32,792 nt of DNA from an uncultured Methanobrevibacter sp. Its GTDB lineage: Archaea > Methanobacteriota > Methanobacteria > Methanobacteriales > Methanobacteriaceae. Positions within the stretch are counted from its first letter, which is position 1. Every line of letters starts with the position of its first letter. The DNA lies in assembly GCA_900320515.1 (NCBI GenBank), contig ONSJ01000030.1, positions 1-32,792 on the forward strand, read 5' to 3'. The position numbers and the translations under genes were made by a program. The notes beneath the pieces are model-generated. The model was not told where the DNA came from. It ran no database searches and saw only the letters and a program-made list of their open reading frames with translations. This document shows positions 24,065-32,763 of the stretch, piece by piece.

Positions 24065-24613
24065 ATGATAGTAGTTGGAATAACAGGAGCAAGCGGAGTC
24101 ATATATGGAATAAGACTTCTTGAAGCATTGAAAGAATTGAATATTGAAAACAGTTTGGTCATAAGCGATGCAGCCAAGATTGTCATTGAATCGGAAACGG
24201 ATTACAGCGTTGAGGATGTCATCAACAAAGCTGACATATATTACGATTTCAATGACCTGACCGCTTCCATAAATAGCGGATCATTTAAAGCGGACGGCCT
24301 GGCAATTGTTCCATGTTCAATGAAGACATTGTCATCAATTGCCAATGGATATGGTGCAAACACAATAACAAGGGTTGCCGACGTGAGCCTTAAAGAAAGA
24401 AGACCAACCGTTATTGTTCCCCGTGAAACTCCGCTTAGAAGCATTCATTTACAGAACATGCTAACATTATCACAGGAGGGAGCCATCATTTTACCGGCGA
24501 TGCCTGGTTTCTACTCAACACATGACACCGTTGATGACCAGATCAATTTCATTGTCGGAAAGATTCTGGACTCCCTGAAAATTGAAAATGACTTATTTAA
24601 AAGGTGGGAATAA
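24065..24613 (+). CDS. ubiX: Flavin prenyltransferase
   Basis: The 182-residue flavoprotein attaches dimethylallyl to FMN, producing the prenylated flavin used by UbiD-type decarboxylases. The family pattern is clear: GITGASGVIYGIRLLEAL at the start, VPCSMKTLSSIANGYG in the middle and the C-terminal RETPLRSIHLQNML, followed by PAMPGFYS. The start has GGAGAA upstream. The stop codon directly adjoins the ATG of cbiT. No UbiD partner is in the window. Confidence 0.95.
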   Translation: MIVVGITGASGVIYGIRLLEALKELNIENSLVISDAAKIVIESETDYSVEDVINKADIYYDFNDLTASINSGSFKADGLAIVPCSMKTLSSIANGYGANTITRVADVSLKERRPTVIVPRETPLRSIHLQNMLTLSQEGAIILPAMPGFYSTHDTVDDQINFIVGKILDSLKIENDLFKRWE

Positions 24614-25177
24614 ATGTTAGAAGACAAGGATTTCTTTAAATCCTGTGACGTTCCAGGACCAACCAAAGAAGCCATAAGGGCAATAATACTATATAAATCA
24701 GAAGTGAAACCAACCGACAGGGTTGTTGACTGCGGCTGCGGAACCGGAGGGATAACCTGCGAGTTCAGCCAAAGGGCAGGAGAGGTCATTTCCATTGACA
24801 CCAACCCTGAAGCGATTGAAGTAACTTCAAAAAATCTTAAGAAATTTGGACTTGGAGATAATGTCACATTAATTAATGATGATGGAGCAAATGCACTAAA
24901 TGATATTGACAATATTGATATTGCCGTTGTGGGAGGCAGCGGCAGGCAATTAGAAAATATTTTGGACATTGTCCATGAAAAACTGAATTCAAAAGGTAGA
25001 ATCATCATTACAGCTATTCTGGTTGACACTAAAGTTGAAGCAGTCAATAAGCTTAAGGATTTGGGATACAATCCAAAACTTATGGAAGTCAATGTTTCAA
25101 ATGGAAGAATCCTCGACAGAGGAATCCTGATGATTAGCGAAAACCCGATAGCCATCATAACTGCAAAAAAACGATAA
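24614..25177 (+). CDS. cbiT: Cobalt-precorrin-6B C15-methyltransferase (decarboxylating)
   Basis: This 187-residue SAM-dependent methyltransferase acts in anaerobic corrin synthesis, which methanogens need for their corrinoid methyl carriers. The N-terminal DKDFFKSCDVPGPTKEAIRA is a CbiT hallmark, followed by SAM motif I VVDCGCGTGG and the acidic residue in ISIDTNPEAIE. Later VVGGSGRQLENILD matches the family. Its ATG begins directly at the ubiX stop. No other cobalamin genes are nearby in this window. Confidence 0.9.
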   Translation: MLEDKDFFKSCDVPGPTKEAIRAIILYKSEVKPTDRVVDCGCGTGGITCEFSQRAGEVISIDTNPEAIEVTSKNLKKFGLGDNVTLINDDGANALNDIDNIDIAVVGGSGRQLENILDIVHEKLNSKGRIIITAILVDTKVEAVNKLKDLGYNPKLMEVNVSNGRILDRGILMISENPIAIITAKKR

Positions 25178-25194
25178 GATTGGAGATTATACAA

Positions 25195-25953
25195 ATGAGT
25201 AAACGATTAAGTTGGAAGGTGAAATTTTCCATAGTAATGGTTTTGCTGATAATAATCATTTATGGATCAAATTACCTTGTATTAGGTGACGGAGAACATA
25301 TTATTTCATATGTTTGGACACATTTAGGTTTCATTCCAGTTGATATTCTGCTTGTAGCATTCTTGCTTGATGAAATCATTGAAAAAAAGGAAAAAGAAGC
25401 CATGCTTGAAAAATTGGACATGCTTATGAGTACTTTCTTTTCAGAAGTTGGAAACGACTTGATTAGCCAGTTGAGCGCTGCAAACAAATATAAAACAAGT
25501 ACCGAAAGTCTAAAATCCATCAAAAATTGGAATGAAGAAGACTTTGACAATAAACTAGCTGAACTAAAAGACGCTTCACTTGATTTTCAGGCAGACATCT
25601 CTGCTGAAGAACGTGAAGAGTTCTTAGAAAACTTAAGAACATTGCTTGCAAGTAAAAGAGAATTTATTATTAACTTAATAAACAACCCTAATTTACTTGA
25701 AAAAGAGGAATTTACCGAATTGACCAATGCCATTCTTCACTTGGATGAAGAGCTGGAACACAGAAAAGATTTGGCATTAGTTACAGATACTGACTTCGGC
25801 CATTTGAATGGAGACATGAAAAGGGTATACGACAAATTAGTCTATGAATGGGTCAATTATCTAAAATACCTGTATAAGAATTACCCTTACATGATTGCGT
25901 TAGTTATTCGTACCAATCCATTTGATGCTGATGCAGACGTATATGTAAAATAG
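25195..25953 (+). CDS. Membrane-anchored protein of unknown function
   Basis: The 252-residue product has two hydrophobic segments at about 10-27 and 43-58, then KEKEA and a long, charged, helix-rich domain with several Leu/Glu/Lys heptad-like stretches. I do not recognise the family. ATG at 25195 with GGAG upstream is chosen over a TTG at 25180. It lies between cbiT and mobA in a plus-strand run with 17-base gaps on both sides. Confidence 0.75.
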   Translation: MSKRLSWKVKFSIVMVLLIIIIYGSNYLVLGDGEHIISYVWTHLGFIPVDILLVAFLLDEIIEKKEKEAMLEKLDMLMSTFFSEVGNDLISQLSAANKYKTSTESLKSIKNWNEEDFDNKLAELKDASLDFQADISAEEREEFLENLRTLLASKREFIINLINNPNLLEKEEFTELTNAILHLDEELEHRKDLALVTDTDFGHLNGDMKRVYDKLVYEWVNYLKYLYKNYPYMIALVIRTNPFDADADVYVK

Positions 25954-25970
25954 TTCTGGAGAGATTTAAT

Positions 25971-26600
25971 ATGAGTAACGATATTGAAAATAGTGAAAGT
26001 ATTAAATCTTGCATTATTTTATGTGGAGGTAAAAGTAGCAGAATGGGTCAGGACAAAGGTTCCATGATTATTCAGGACAAACCTATGATCAAACATATTC
26101 TTGCTACTTTAAACCACCAGATTAATGAAGCAGTAATTGTTTTAAATGACACAAAAAGGATTGAGAGATACAGCGAATTTATCAATCCAAAAGACTACAC
26201 ATACAAAATTACTTTTGTAGAAGATAAGATTAAAAACAAAGGCCCAATGCCCGGAATCATGACCGGACTATATGAAATCAAAGGTGATTATGCCCTGATT
26301 CTGCCTTGCGACAGTCCTTATGTTTCCAAAAATTATATAAATAATATTTTTGAAGAGATTGATGAAGATTATCAGGCCATTGTGCCCTATCACGATGATA
26401 AAAACAAATTGAAAACATCCGAACCACTTCATTCAATATACCATAAAAGCATCATTCCCAAAATTGAAAATCTGATATCAAATGACGTTTTGCACATCAA
26501 GGGACTGATAGAAAAAATAGATGCGAAATTTGTTTTGATTGATAATAAAAAAATAGAAAAAAAAGAATTTAGAAATCTTAATCGTCCTCAGGACATTTAA
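25971..26600 (+). CDS. mobA: Molybdenum cofactor guanylyltransferase
   Basis: The 209-residue enzyme transfers GMP to molybdopterin, forming the guanine dinucleotide cofactor used by formylmethanofuran dehydrogenase and formate dehydrogenase of methanogens. The nucleotide-binding loop is CGGKSSRMGQDKG near residue 16, and the metal-binding LPCDSPYV lies near residue 105. The start has GGAGAG upstream. Its stop overlaps that of the convergent rrp42 gene by four bases (26597-26600). Another NTP-transferase role cannot be fully excluded. Confidence 0.88.
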   Translation: MSNDIENSESIKSCIILCGGKSSRMGQDKGSMIIQDKPMIKHILATLNHQINEAVIVLNDTKRIERYSEFINPKDYTYKITFVEDKIKNKGPMPGIMTGLYEIKGDYALILPCDSPYVSKNYINNIFEEIDEDYQAIVPYHDDKNKLKTSEPLHSIYHKSIIPKIENLISNDVLHIKGLIEKIDAKFVLIDNKKIEKKEFRNLNRPQDI

Positions 26601-27382
26601 AGATGTTCTATTAACTCTTTTGTTTTTTTAACTGCCAAATTGACAGCGAAAAGAATGTCATCTTTGGTCAATGGCTCTTTTCCACCTTTTTGCATGGAAC
26701 AGATGTGGCCATCTTTTGTAACACCAACATTTAAACGAGCGGAAGCTACGCTTTCTTCGGATAATGTTGGGTCGATTACAATCTTATCACCAATTTTAAC
26801 GAAGGTACATAAAGCCAATTCGTTGTTGATTGGTAAATCAAAGGTTTCATCTTCACTGAGTACAACTTCCTCATCAACGATAGTTGCAACAGGCAATTTA
26901 GTGGTTTTTAAAGCAGCCATGACTGCTAATTCACATGCATCGAAAAGGTTTCCACAGTTATCGATAATATGCAAGTCAATGAATAGCATCCAAACGTGTT
27001 TTCCTTCTTCAACACATAACTTATCCAATTCCACCAATTCACTTTCACGAATACCTCTGTCAACCACACGTGCAAGCTCGATTGAATCTTCACTAGGTGG
27101 TCCTGGTTCAAAAGTAGGATCAGCCATCGGCAACATTTCACAGTTGGTCATTAAAACTCCTAAATCTGGAGTGTCCGGGAATGGGCTTCCAAGCTGTGGT
27201 TTAATACCTACAATAACTTGAGTTCCACCGATTTTAACACGAGCGGAACCTTCAGCCTTAGAAATAACATTAGTTTCAATAGAAATGTCCCTATATTCAT
27301 CAAGTGCCCTGCCATCTTCTCTTTTATCATTTCCGACAAGGTTTTCAATACTTCTTCTTGTAATTTCTGGTACTATCTGCAT
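26597..27382 (-). CDS. rrp42: Exosome complex subunit Rrp42
   Basis: This 261-residue RNase PH-like protein is the non-catalytic partner in the hexameric ring of the archaeal exosome, a 3'-5' RNA-degrading and tailing machine. The N-terminal DGRALDEYRDISIE and the region FIDLHIIDNCGNLFDACELA match Rrp42. It is the last gene of the exosome cluster, 12 bases after rrp41, and ends over the stop of convergent mobA. Confidence 0.95.
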   Translation of the reverse strand: MQIVPEITRRSIENLVGNDKREDGRALDEYRDISIETNVISKAEGSARVKIGGTQVIVGIKPQLGSPFPDTPDLGVLMTNCEMLPMADPTFEPGPPSEDSIELARVVDRGIRESELVELDKLCVEEGKHVWMLFIDLHIIDNCGNLFDACELAVMAALKTTKLPVATIVDEEVVLSEDETFDLPINNELALCTFVKIGDKIVIDPTLSEESVASARLNVGVTKDGHICSMQKGGKEPLTKDDILFAVNLAVKKTKELIEHL

Positions 27383-27394
27383 ATTTCCACCCCC

Positions 27395-28090
27395 TTATTC
27401 TATAGAATATTTTTTCATTAAAGCTTCTTTTTGGATTTCGTTTACTTTACGACATCCTTCCATAGCTAAATCGATTGCTTTTGCAAATTCTTCTTCAGTC
27501 AAGTCACCGTCACTTTGCAATAAGGTGATTTCGCCGGTTCTTGGCATCATAGCTATTGGAACATCAGCTTGACCTTCCTTATCCTCTTTTTCAGATAAGT
27601 CAAGGACTATTTCATCATAAACTTTACCTGCAGCGCAACCTACAACAATGTCTTTCATAGGTATTCCTGCATCGACAAGAGCAACGGAAGCTGCTGTAAT
27701 TCCTGCACAACGGGTTCCACCTTCAGCTTCGATTACTTCTATATAAATATCAATCATTGATCTAGGATAATTTTCCAACATTAATGCTGGTCTTAAAGCA
27801 TCAGCAGTGATTTTGGAAATTTCAGAGGATCTCCTGTCAGGTCCTGGTCTTTTTCTGTCATCTACAGAAAACGGTGCCATGTTATATCTGCATCTGATTA
27901 CACCGGTGTTAGGTTCGAGTAACCTTCTGATGTATGATTCCCTAGGACCATAAACAGCTACCAGTATTTTATTTCCTCCAACTTCCAAGTAAGCTGAACC
28001 GTCTGCACGTTCAAGAACTCCAGCTTCAATCTTAATAGGACGTAATTCATCAAATTTCCTACCATCATCTCTTATAATATCTGACATCAT
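27395..28090 (-). CDS. rrp41: Exosome complex catalytic subunit Rrp41
   Basis: This 231-residue RNase PH-like subunit carries the phosphorolytic active site. The N-terminal [30 protein letters not shown], the phosphate-binding [13 protein letters not shown] and the catalytic aspartate in [13 protein letters not shown] all fit. Two ATG codons stand in a row at the start. GAGGTTGAT before the first supports 28090. It lies 23 bases after rrp4 and 12 before rrp42. Confidence 0.96.
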   Translation of the reverse strand: MMSDIIRDDGRKFDELRPIKIEAGVLERADGSAYLEVGGNKILVAVYGPRESYIRRLLEPNTGVIRCRYNMAPFSVDDRKRPGPDRRSSEISKITADALRPALMLENYPRSMIDIYIEVIEAEGGTRCAGITAASVALVDAGIPMKDIVVGCAAGKVYDEIVLDLSEKEDKEGQADVPIAMMPRTGEITLLQSDGDLTEEEFAKAIDLAMEGCRKVNEIQKEALMKKYSIE

Positions 28091-28113
28091 ATCAACCTCA
28101 TAAACGTGAAGAA

Positions 28114-29088
28114 TTATTTATTATTCAATATGAAAGAATTGTTTGAGTTATCACCGTATGATAGTGAACCATCTTTGCTTTTATTTTTTCTTTTAAATTC
28201 TTCTATAACTTCACCAATGTCTGGTTTTTCTTTTTTCTCTTTTTCTTCTTCTGCTTCTTCAGCCTCTTCTGATTCCTCAGCTTCTTCAGCTTCTTCAGCT
28301 GCTGCTTTTTCTTCAGCTTCCTTTTCTTCTTGTTCTAATTCTTCTTTGAAATTTTGAAGTTTAGGTTTTTCTAAAACAAATTCCTCTTCGGTTTCCTCAA
28401 CTTCTTCAGGAGGCAATTCTCCATCGATAGCCAGGTACAATTTGTTTTTAATTTTATTTGTTAAACCAGAAGTATGAGCTTCAGCTTCAATCAAATGAAT
28501 TATTTCACGGGTAAGCTGTTCCATGTCTTCGTTTCCTTTAACCCATACAAGACCGTTTTGACCAACAACGATTTTACATTTTGTTTTGTCTTTAATCATG
28601 TTAATCATTGAGCCTTTTTTACCGATTAATCTAGGAACCTTGGTTGGAGCAATATCTACAATAATTCCTCCTTTGAATTTACCCATTCCTCTACCTTTTA
28701 AACCGAGTTTTGCCTTTTTGATTTCATCAACATCGACAACTCTTAAAAATAGCACATCCCCAACATCATATACCTTGTTGAGTTCTTTTTTCTCACGACC
28801 AAACACTTCAAAGGCAGGTAAAATTCCTGAATATGGTGAATTGATGTCTACATCCCACATTGAGAATCTGACATCCTTAATCTTACCGATTACGACATCT
28901 CCTTTTTTAGGAACATATTTGCTCTTTAAAGGAATGACTCTAATTTTTTTATTCCTTAAAGAAACACGTCCCAACAAAGAAGAGCAAACTTTACCGTTTT
29001 CTTTAAAGGTACCTCTTCCTGAATAGTATTCGTCATCAGCCAATATCTGGCCTGGAATAACTAAATCTTTATTTTCCACGTGTATCAT
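28114..29088 (-). CDS. rrp4: Exosome complex RNA-binding subunit Rrp4, with long acidic tail
   Basis: The 324-residue protein caps the exosome and feeds RNA into it. The N-terminal domain (about 1-60) is followed by an S1 domain (about 61-135, [20 protein letters not shown]) and a KH domain (about 150-215, [16 protein letters not shown]). Beyond the usual family end (about 230 residues) there is an extension of about 90 residues rich in Glu and Ala ([20 protein letters not shown]), then a Lys/Asn/Ser end. The tail is encoded by low-complexity GAAGAAGCT-type DNA, which may slip during replication. Confidence 0.95.
   Translation of the reverse strand: MIHVENKDLVIPGQILADDEYYSGRGTFKENGKVCSSLLGRVSLRNKKIRVIPLKSKYVPKKGDVVIGKIKDVRFSMWDVDINSPYSGILPAFEVFGREKKELNKVYDVGDVLFLRVVDVDEIKKAKLGLKGRGMGKFKGGIIVDIAPTKVPRLIGKKGSMINMIKDKTKCKIVVGQNGLVWVKGNEDMEQLTREIIHLIEAEAHTSGLTNKIKNKLYLAIDGELPPEEVEETEEEFVLEKPKLQNFKEELEQEEKEAEEKAAAEEAEEAEESEEAEEAEEEKEKKEKPDIGEVIEEFKRKNKSKDGSLSYGDNSNNSFILNNK
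28246..28345 (-). repeat. Low-complexity tract in rrp4
   Basis: The plus strand shows repeated TTCTTCAGC and related triplets coding for the Glu/Ala-rich tail of Rrp4. The length could vary between strains. Confidence 0.6.
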
Positions 29089-29110
29089 AGTAATCCCTAT
29101 AAATATGAAT

Positions 29111-29812
29111 TTACTTTATAGTTCTGGTTTCCGCCTCTCCACCTGAAATTTCAGCCATTTTTGAAGCGAAAGAATTCTGAAGACCACCAGGCATTTCCAC
29201 AATGCCTATCCAAGAACCGTCCTGCTGCCATTCTTCATTGACGATTTCTCCAAATCCATGGATTACATTATAGGCTCCGCCTGCTGCTGAGCCAGGAAGT
29301 CTGACAGCGACTTTAACTTTTTCAAATCTGATTGGAATAAGTGGCTTGATAGCTTTAAGGGCTGATTGAACCTGTTGGTCAACTGATGTGAACGGATCAA
29401 ATTTGACCTTGGCCTCGTCACATGCGTTTTCAATCCTTTGGACCGGATGAGGCAAGCCATTTTGAGGATTGATTGCTTCTCTTGCAATCTTATTTATTAC
29501 AAGTTTTCTTTTATCCTCCTGCATCTTTCTTTTTTGATCGGCAGTTAACTGTACAGTTCCCTTTTCAAGTATAATCCTTGAAACTTCAATAGGATCGGTA
29601 GTTTCAAAGATTTTATTCATGGCTTCATCAGAAGCCTTATCTCCTTTTTTGGAGTCTTTAAAAATTTCTTCAACAGCTAAAAGATCTTCGATGGCAACAT
29701 CTGGGCCGTCAGGATTTCGAAAATCTGCCGCTAAATCAGGGTCAACCAATATTTCAAAATGTTCACCTGAGTACTCGTATTTAGCAATTATAGCTTCATC
29801 AACATTTACCAT
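29111..29812 (-). CDS. sdo1: Ribosome maturation protein SDO1/SBDS
   Basis: This 233-residue archaeal SBDS orthologue helps in 60S-type subunit maturation (removal of the aIF6 factor). The N-terminal FYSH-type domain (about 1-90) is followed by [23 protein letters not shown], the typical central domain, and a ferredoxin-like C-terminal domain with [18 protein letters not shown] at 29812 is preferred over an adjoining TTG at 29815 on spacing from GGGGA. It lies between psmA and rrp4 in the cluster. Confidence 0.94.
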   Translation of the reverse strand: MVNVDEAIIAKYEYSGEHFEILVDPDLAADFRNPDGPDVAIEDLLAVEEIFKDSKKGDKASDEAMNKIFETTDPIEVSRIILEKGTVQLTADQKRKMQEDKRKLVINKIAREAINPQNGLPHPVQRIENACDEAKVKFDPFTSVDQQVQSALKAIKPLIPIRFEKVKVAVRLPGSAAGGAYNVIHGFGEIVNEEWQQDGSWIGIVEMPGGLQNSFASKMAEISGGEAETRTIK

Positions 29813-29846
29813 CAAAGCATCCCCTAACTAATTAATCAGAAAATAA

Positions 29847-30623
29847 TTATTCTTCTTCGGAATCCTCTTCGGATTCTTCGTTTTCGTCTTCTTCCTCTTC
29901 TTTAGGAAGTACTTCATCAATGTATTTTTGTACTTCATCCTGAGAGAGTTTCACATACTTTTCGTCATCGATTTTAATTACTGCGATTTCAACATTGTTT
30001 GAAGTGGTTTCATGATCGGTAGCTTCATTGATAGCGGTCAATGCCAATTCGATAGCTCCCTCTAATGTTAAAGAATCTTCGTATTTTTCTTCAAAAATGT
30101 CCATTGCAGCATTTCTTCCAGAACCAATAGCGGTTGCCTTGTATTCAATTAAAGCTCCACTTGGGTCAGTTTCGAATAATTTGCATTTGCCGTTATATAT
30201 TCCGCCAATGATTAAAGCTGAACCGAATGGCCTTACTCCACCATTTTGAGTATATAACTGTAGCATGTCACATAATTTCTTAGATAAGCTAGTTACACGA
30301 ATAGGTTCACTATAGGTGATTTTATTGATTTGAGCTTCAACTCTTGCTCTTTCAACCAATGCCCTTGCATCAGCGACAAGACCTGAAGTAGCTGCTCCAA
30401 TATGCTCATCTATTTTGAAAATCTTTTCGATAGATGAAGCTTCAACCAATTTTGAAGTTGTTCTTTTGTCAACAGCTAAAACAATACCTTCTGAACTTTT
30501 TACACCTATTGATGTAGTTCCTCTTTTAACAGCTTCTCTTGCATATTCTACTTGGAAAAGTCTTCCATCTGGGCTAAATACAGTAATAGCCCTGTCATAT
30601 CCAGCATTTTGTAAAGGTTGCAT
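29847..30623 (-). CDS. psmA: Proteasome alpha subunit
   Basis: The 258-residue subunit forms the outer rings of the 20S proteasome and the gate for unfoldases such as PAN. The N-terminal [20 protein letters not shown] is diagnostic. The C-terminus ends in an acidic run ([19 protein letters not shown]), longer than a minimal tail. GAGGT precedes ATG at 30623. It is separated from rnp2 by about 210 bases that hold a likely promoter, so it may start a second transcript of the cluster. The beta subunit lies elsewhere. Confidence 0.96.
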   Translation of the reverse strand: MQPLQNAGYDRAITVFSPDGRLFQVEYAREAVKRGTTSIGVKSSEGIVLAVDKRTTSKLVEASSIEKIFKIDEHIGAATSGLVADARALVERARVEAQINKITYSEPIRVTSLSKKLCDMLQLYTQNGGVRPFGSALIIGGIYNGKCKLFETDPSGALIEYKATAIGSGRNAAMDIFEEKYEDSLTLEGAIELALTAINEATDHETTSNNVEIAVIKIDDEKYVKLSQDEVQKYIDEVLPKEEEEDENEESEEDSEEE

Positions 30624-30638
30624 ATTAATACCTCATAT

Positions 30639-30655
30639 TTTTATAAATATTATAT
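30639..30655 (-). promoter_or_regulatory. Possible promoter of psmA
   Basis: The minus strand reads AAATATAATATTTATAA just before psmA. It is TATA-like but very close to the start codon, so the assignment is tentative. Confidence 0.3.
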
Positions 30656-30834
30656 TTCATATTCGACAACTTAAAAAAAATAAAACCAAATCTTCCATGA
30701 AAAGGCAAATTTTTATTTTAATCACAAATCAGTGCGAATTAAAATATTTTTTATTCTTTTTTTCCATAAATCCAATTGATATTTATAATTATATTTATTT
30801 ATAAAGTTTTCTATTTTAAAATAACAAAAAGTAA

Positions 30835-31191
30835 TTAAATGTATTTTTGAGAAGCCTTTATGGTTCCTGATATGCCGATGGTAGTCAGTGAAACAACATT
30901 GCCGTTGTACTTGTAGGTCAGGGCAAGGGAAGATCGTACATTTTCTACAAAATCTCTTTGGCATCTCACAATGGATTTGTAATTAATGTAATCATCTGTT
31001 TTTTCGATTTCATAAAATTTCATGACCCATAAATTAAAATTGGAAGTCATGGCTTCGCCCTGAAAACGAATACATGTGTCCCATATCATACTTACCAATT
31101 CGTCTTTGGTGATTGGAGAAGTGGTTTTGATATCCAATGTAAGATATCTGTTATTCTTTCTAAGAGTTGGCGGCAAAACCTTAAGCCTCAT
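30835..31191 (-). CDS. rnp2: Ribonuclease P protein component 2 (Pop5)
   Basis: The 118-residue protein is an archaeal Pop5-type subunit of RNase P, which matures tRNA 5' ends. The N-terminal MRLKVLPPTLRKNNRYL and the central WDTCIRFQGEA match the family. Its start lies within the end of rnp3 (11-base overlap) with GGAGGG in the rnp3 coding sequence as ribosome binding site. The two subunits work as a pair in the complex, which agrees with coupled translation. Confidence 0.92.
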   Translation of the reverse strand: MRLKVLPPTLRKNNRYLTLDIKTTSPITKDELVSMIWDTCIRFQGEAMTSNFNLWVMKFYEIEKTDDYINYKSIVRCQRDFVENVRSSLALTYKYNGNVVSLTTIGISGTIKASQKYI

Positions 31192-31891
31192 CGTTTACCC
31201 TCCTAACGCCCTTAAAAATCAAGTCTTTCCTATTCTTGTTGAATTCCAGTATGTCCTTGGATGTTTTGAACGCACTGATTATTTCATCTTCACTCAAGCC
31301 GGTTTGCTTGAAAACAGAAACAAAATCCTGGGTGGTCTTAACATCAAAGATGGACTCTGCTCTTGAAGATAGAATCAAAGGAAAATCGAATTTCCTGTAT
31401 AATGTGTAAATGTCTCTGAAATTTGAAATTATTTTTGCCCTAGGCGCCAAATAGCTTTTTAAAATATCCTCAAAACATAATTCAATGGCAACATTATTTT
31501 TTAGAGCTTCTTTTGCAAGAATATGATTTAATCCGGAATCATACCTTTTCAGGTAAGGTCTTGACAATACATCAATTTTAACGTTTTCCAGAACGGCCCG
31601 GTTAACCTTCAAATCTCCACCAATAACAGAAATGCATAATGAGTCATTCCGGAATTTATGGACTGCCTTTCTGATTTCATTAATGTTTGTTGATTTAATC
31701 TCCAAAGTATAATTAAAAGTAATAATGTCTTTTAAACTATCTTTTAACTCATCACTTAAATTCAGGGCATTTTTAAAGTCATTTTGATTGTATGAAAAAT
31801 TAATATGCTCCCATCCATACTCAGAAGCCTGCCTAGCCAATTTGACATTATTTTCCAAGCTGCTGCCCTTAACATTTAAATCAAAAAACAT
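31181..31891 (-). CDS. rnp3: Ribonuclease P protein component 3 (Rpp30)
   Basis: The 236-residue protein is the Rpp30-type subunit with a TIM-barrel-like fold and binds Pop5. The N-terminal FFDLNVKGSSLENNVKLA with the following EYGWEHINFSYN, and SARAESIFDVKTTQD-like text near residue 190 (seen here as LSSRAESIFDVKT), fit the family. A TATA element (31908-31921) lies only about 25 bases from the ATG, and no ribosome binding site is seen, so the mRNA may be leaderless. It is the first gene of the RNA-processing cluster here. Confidence 0.92.
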   Translation of the reverse strand: MFFDLNVKGSSLENNVKLARQASEYGWEHINFSYNQNDFKNALNLSDELKDSLKDIITFNYTLEIKSTNINEIRKAVHKFRNDSLCISVIGGDLKVNRAVLENVKIDVLSRPYLKRYDSGLNHILAKEALKNNVAIELCFEDILKSYLAPRAKIISNFRDIYTLYRKFDFPLILSSRAESIFDVKTTQDFVSVFKQTGLSEDEIISAFKTSKDILEFNKNRKDLIFKGVRRVNDEA

Positions 31892-31907
31892 AGTAATTAT
31901 TTTATTA

Positions 31908-31921
31908 TTCTATATATTTAA
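31908..31921 (-). promoter_or_regulatory. Promoter of rnp3 (leaderless type)
   Basis: The minus strand reads TTTAAATATATAGA, centred about 25 bases from the rnp3 ATG, so initiation is expected at or near the start codon. Confidence 0.45.
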
Positions 31922-31963
31922 AAATTTGTCAAAAAAAAATAGAATAAGTGATTATCTAATCAC

Positions 31964-32608
31964 TTATTGATACCTAAAGAATTCAACTTCCCAACTTACA
32001 GTCTCATAATAATCTATCGTAAATTCTTCCTCTGATTTAGAGGTAAACTTGAATGAATCTGATCTTGTCTCAACATCACTTGTTGGACCCCAATCCACTC
32101 CACCGGACTCACCATTTGTACCAGATACATACAAATGGTTTGTAGCGTAATTCAAAATTGGATATGCAGAAAGTTCCACTTTAATTTTACCATCAGGAAC
32201 CTTGATAGTTTTAGAACCTGAACCGGAACCGGAATATCTTCCTATAGAAACCCATTTTTTCGATTTAGATGAACTGGATGTTTTTGAAGAAGATTCATGT
32301 GTTTTCTTTGAAGAATCTGAATTATCGTTAGAACTATCATTAGAATTATCATTAGACTGAACTTTGTCGGAATCTGCACTAGCTTTTGGACTGGCATCAC
32401 CAACACCTGAACCGTTATTCAGTGCAAAATAACCAATAACTCCAACCAGTACTATAATAACAACAATCAAAGCGATTATTAGATATTTAGTATTGAAATT
32501 GGAATTGCTAGGCGTAACACTTTCAGCGGGCGCTGACAATGGGTTGCCGCACTTAGTGCAAAATTTCGCTTCACGCTTATTTTCTTGGCCACATTTACTA
32601 CATTTCAT
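31964..32608 (-). CDS. Zinc-ribbon, single-pass membrane protein
   Basis: This 214-residue protein opens with a zinc ribbon (Cys3, Cys6, Cys17, Cys20) on the cytoplasmic side. One membrane segment (about 42-65) follows, then a Ser/Asn/Asp/Lys-rich linker (about 70-125), and an external domain of about 90 residues with alternating beta-like residues. This layout is common in Methanobrevibacter surface proteins. No enzyme motif is seen. A TATA element (about 32657-32668) lies upstream, and no clear ribosome binding site is present. Confidence 0.8.
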   Translation of the reverse strand: MKCSKCGQENKREAKFCTKCGNPLSAPAESVTPSNSNFNTKYLIIALIVVIIVLVGVIGYFALNNGSGVGDASPKASADSDKVQSNDNSNDSSNDNSDSSKKTHESSSKTSSSSKSKKWVSIGRYSGSGSGSKTIKVPDGKIKVELSAYPILNYATNHLYVSGTNGESGGVDWGPTSDVETRSDSFKFTSKSEEEFTIDYYETVSWEVEFFRYQ

Positions 32609-32656
32609 TTTAATCAGTGTACAAATAATTTTAATATGTTAATATTTTTAACAAGC

Positions 32657-32668
32657 CTTATATATGAA
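32657..32668 (-). promoter_or_regulatory. Promoter of the zinc-ribbon membrane protein
   Basis: The minus strand reads TTCATATATAAG, a TATA-like element, with initiation expected near 32637, giving a leader of about 30 bases. Confidence 0.4.
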
Positions 32669-32763
32669 GTTATTTATCCATGGATATCATAACCTAAGAA
32701 GTGTTTAAATTAAACATACAATGTTATAAAATATTTTATATCATAAAGACTATATATTTTATT

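Noticed and set aside
32675..32686. Perfect 12-base palindrome TATCCATGGATA between divergent genes
   Set aside because: A palindrome of this length is expected several times by chance in a window this long, and it is not placed over a TATA element or start site.
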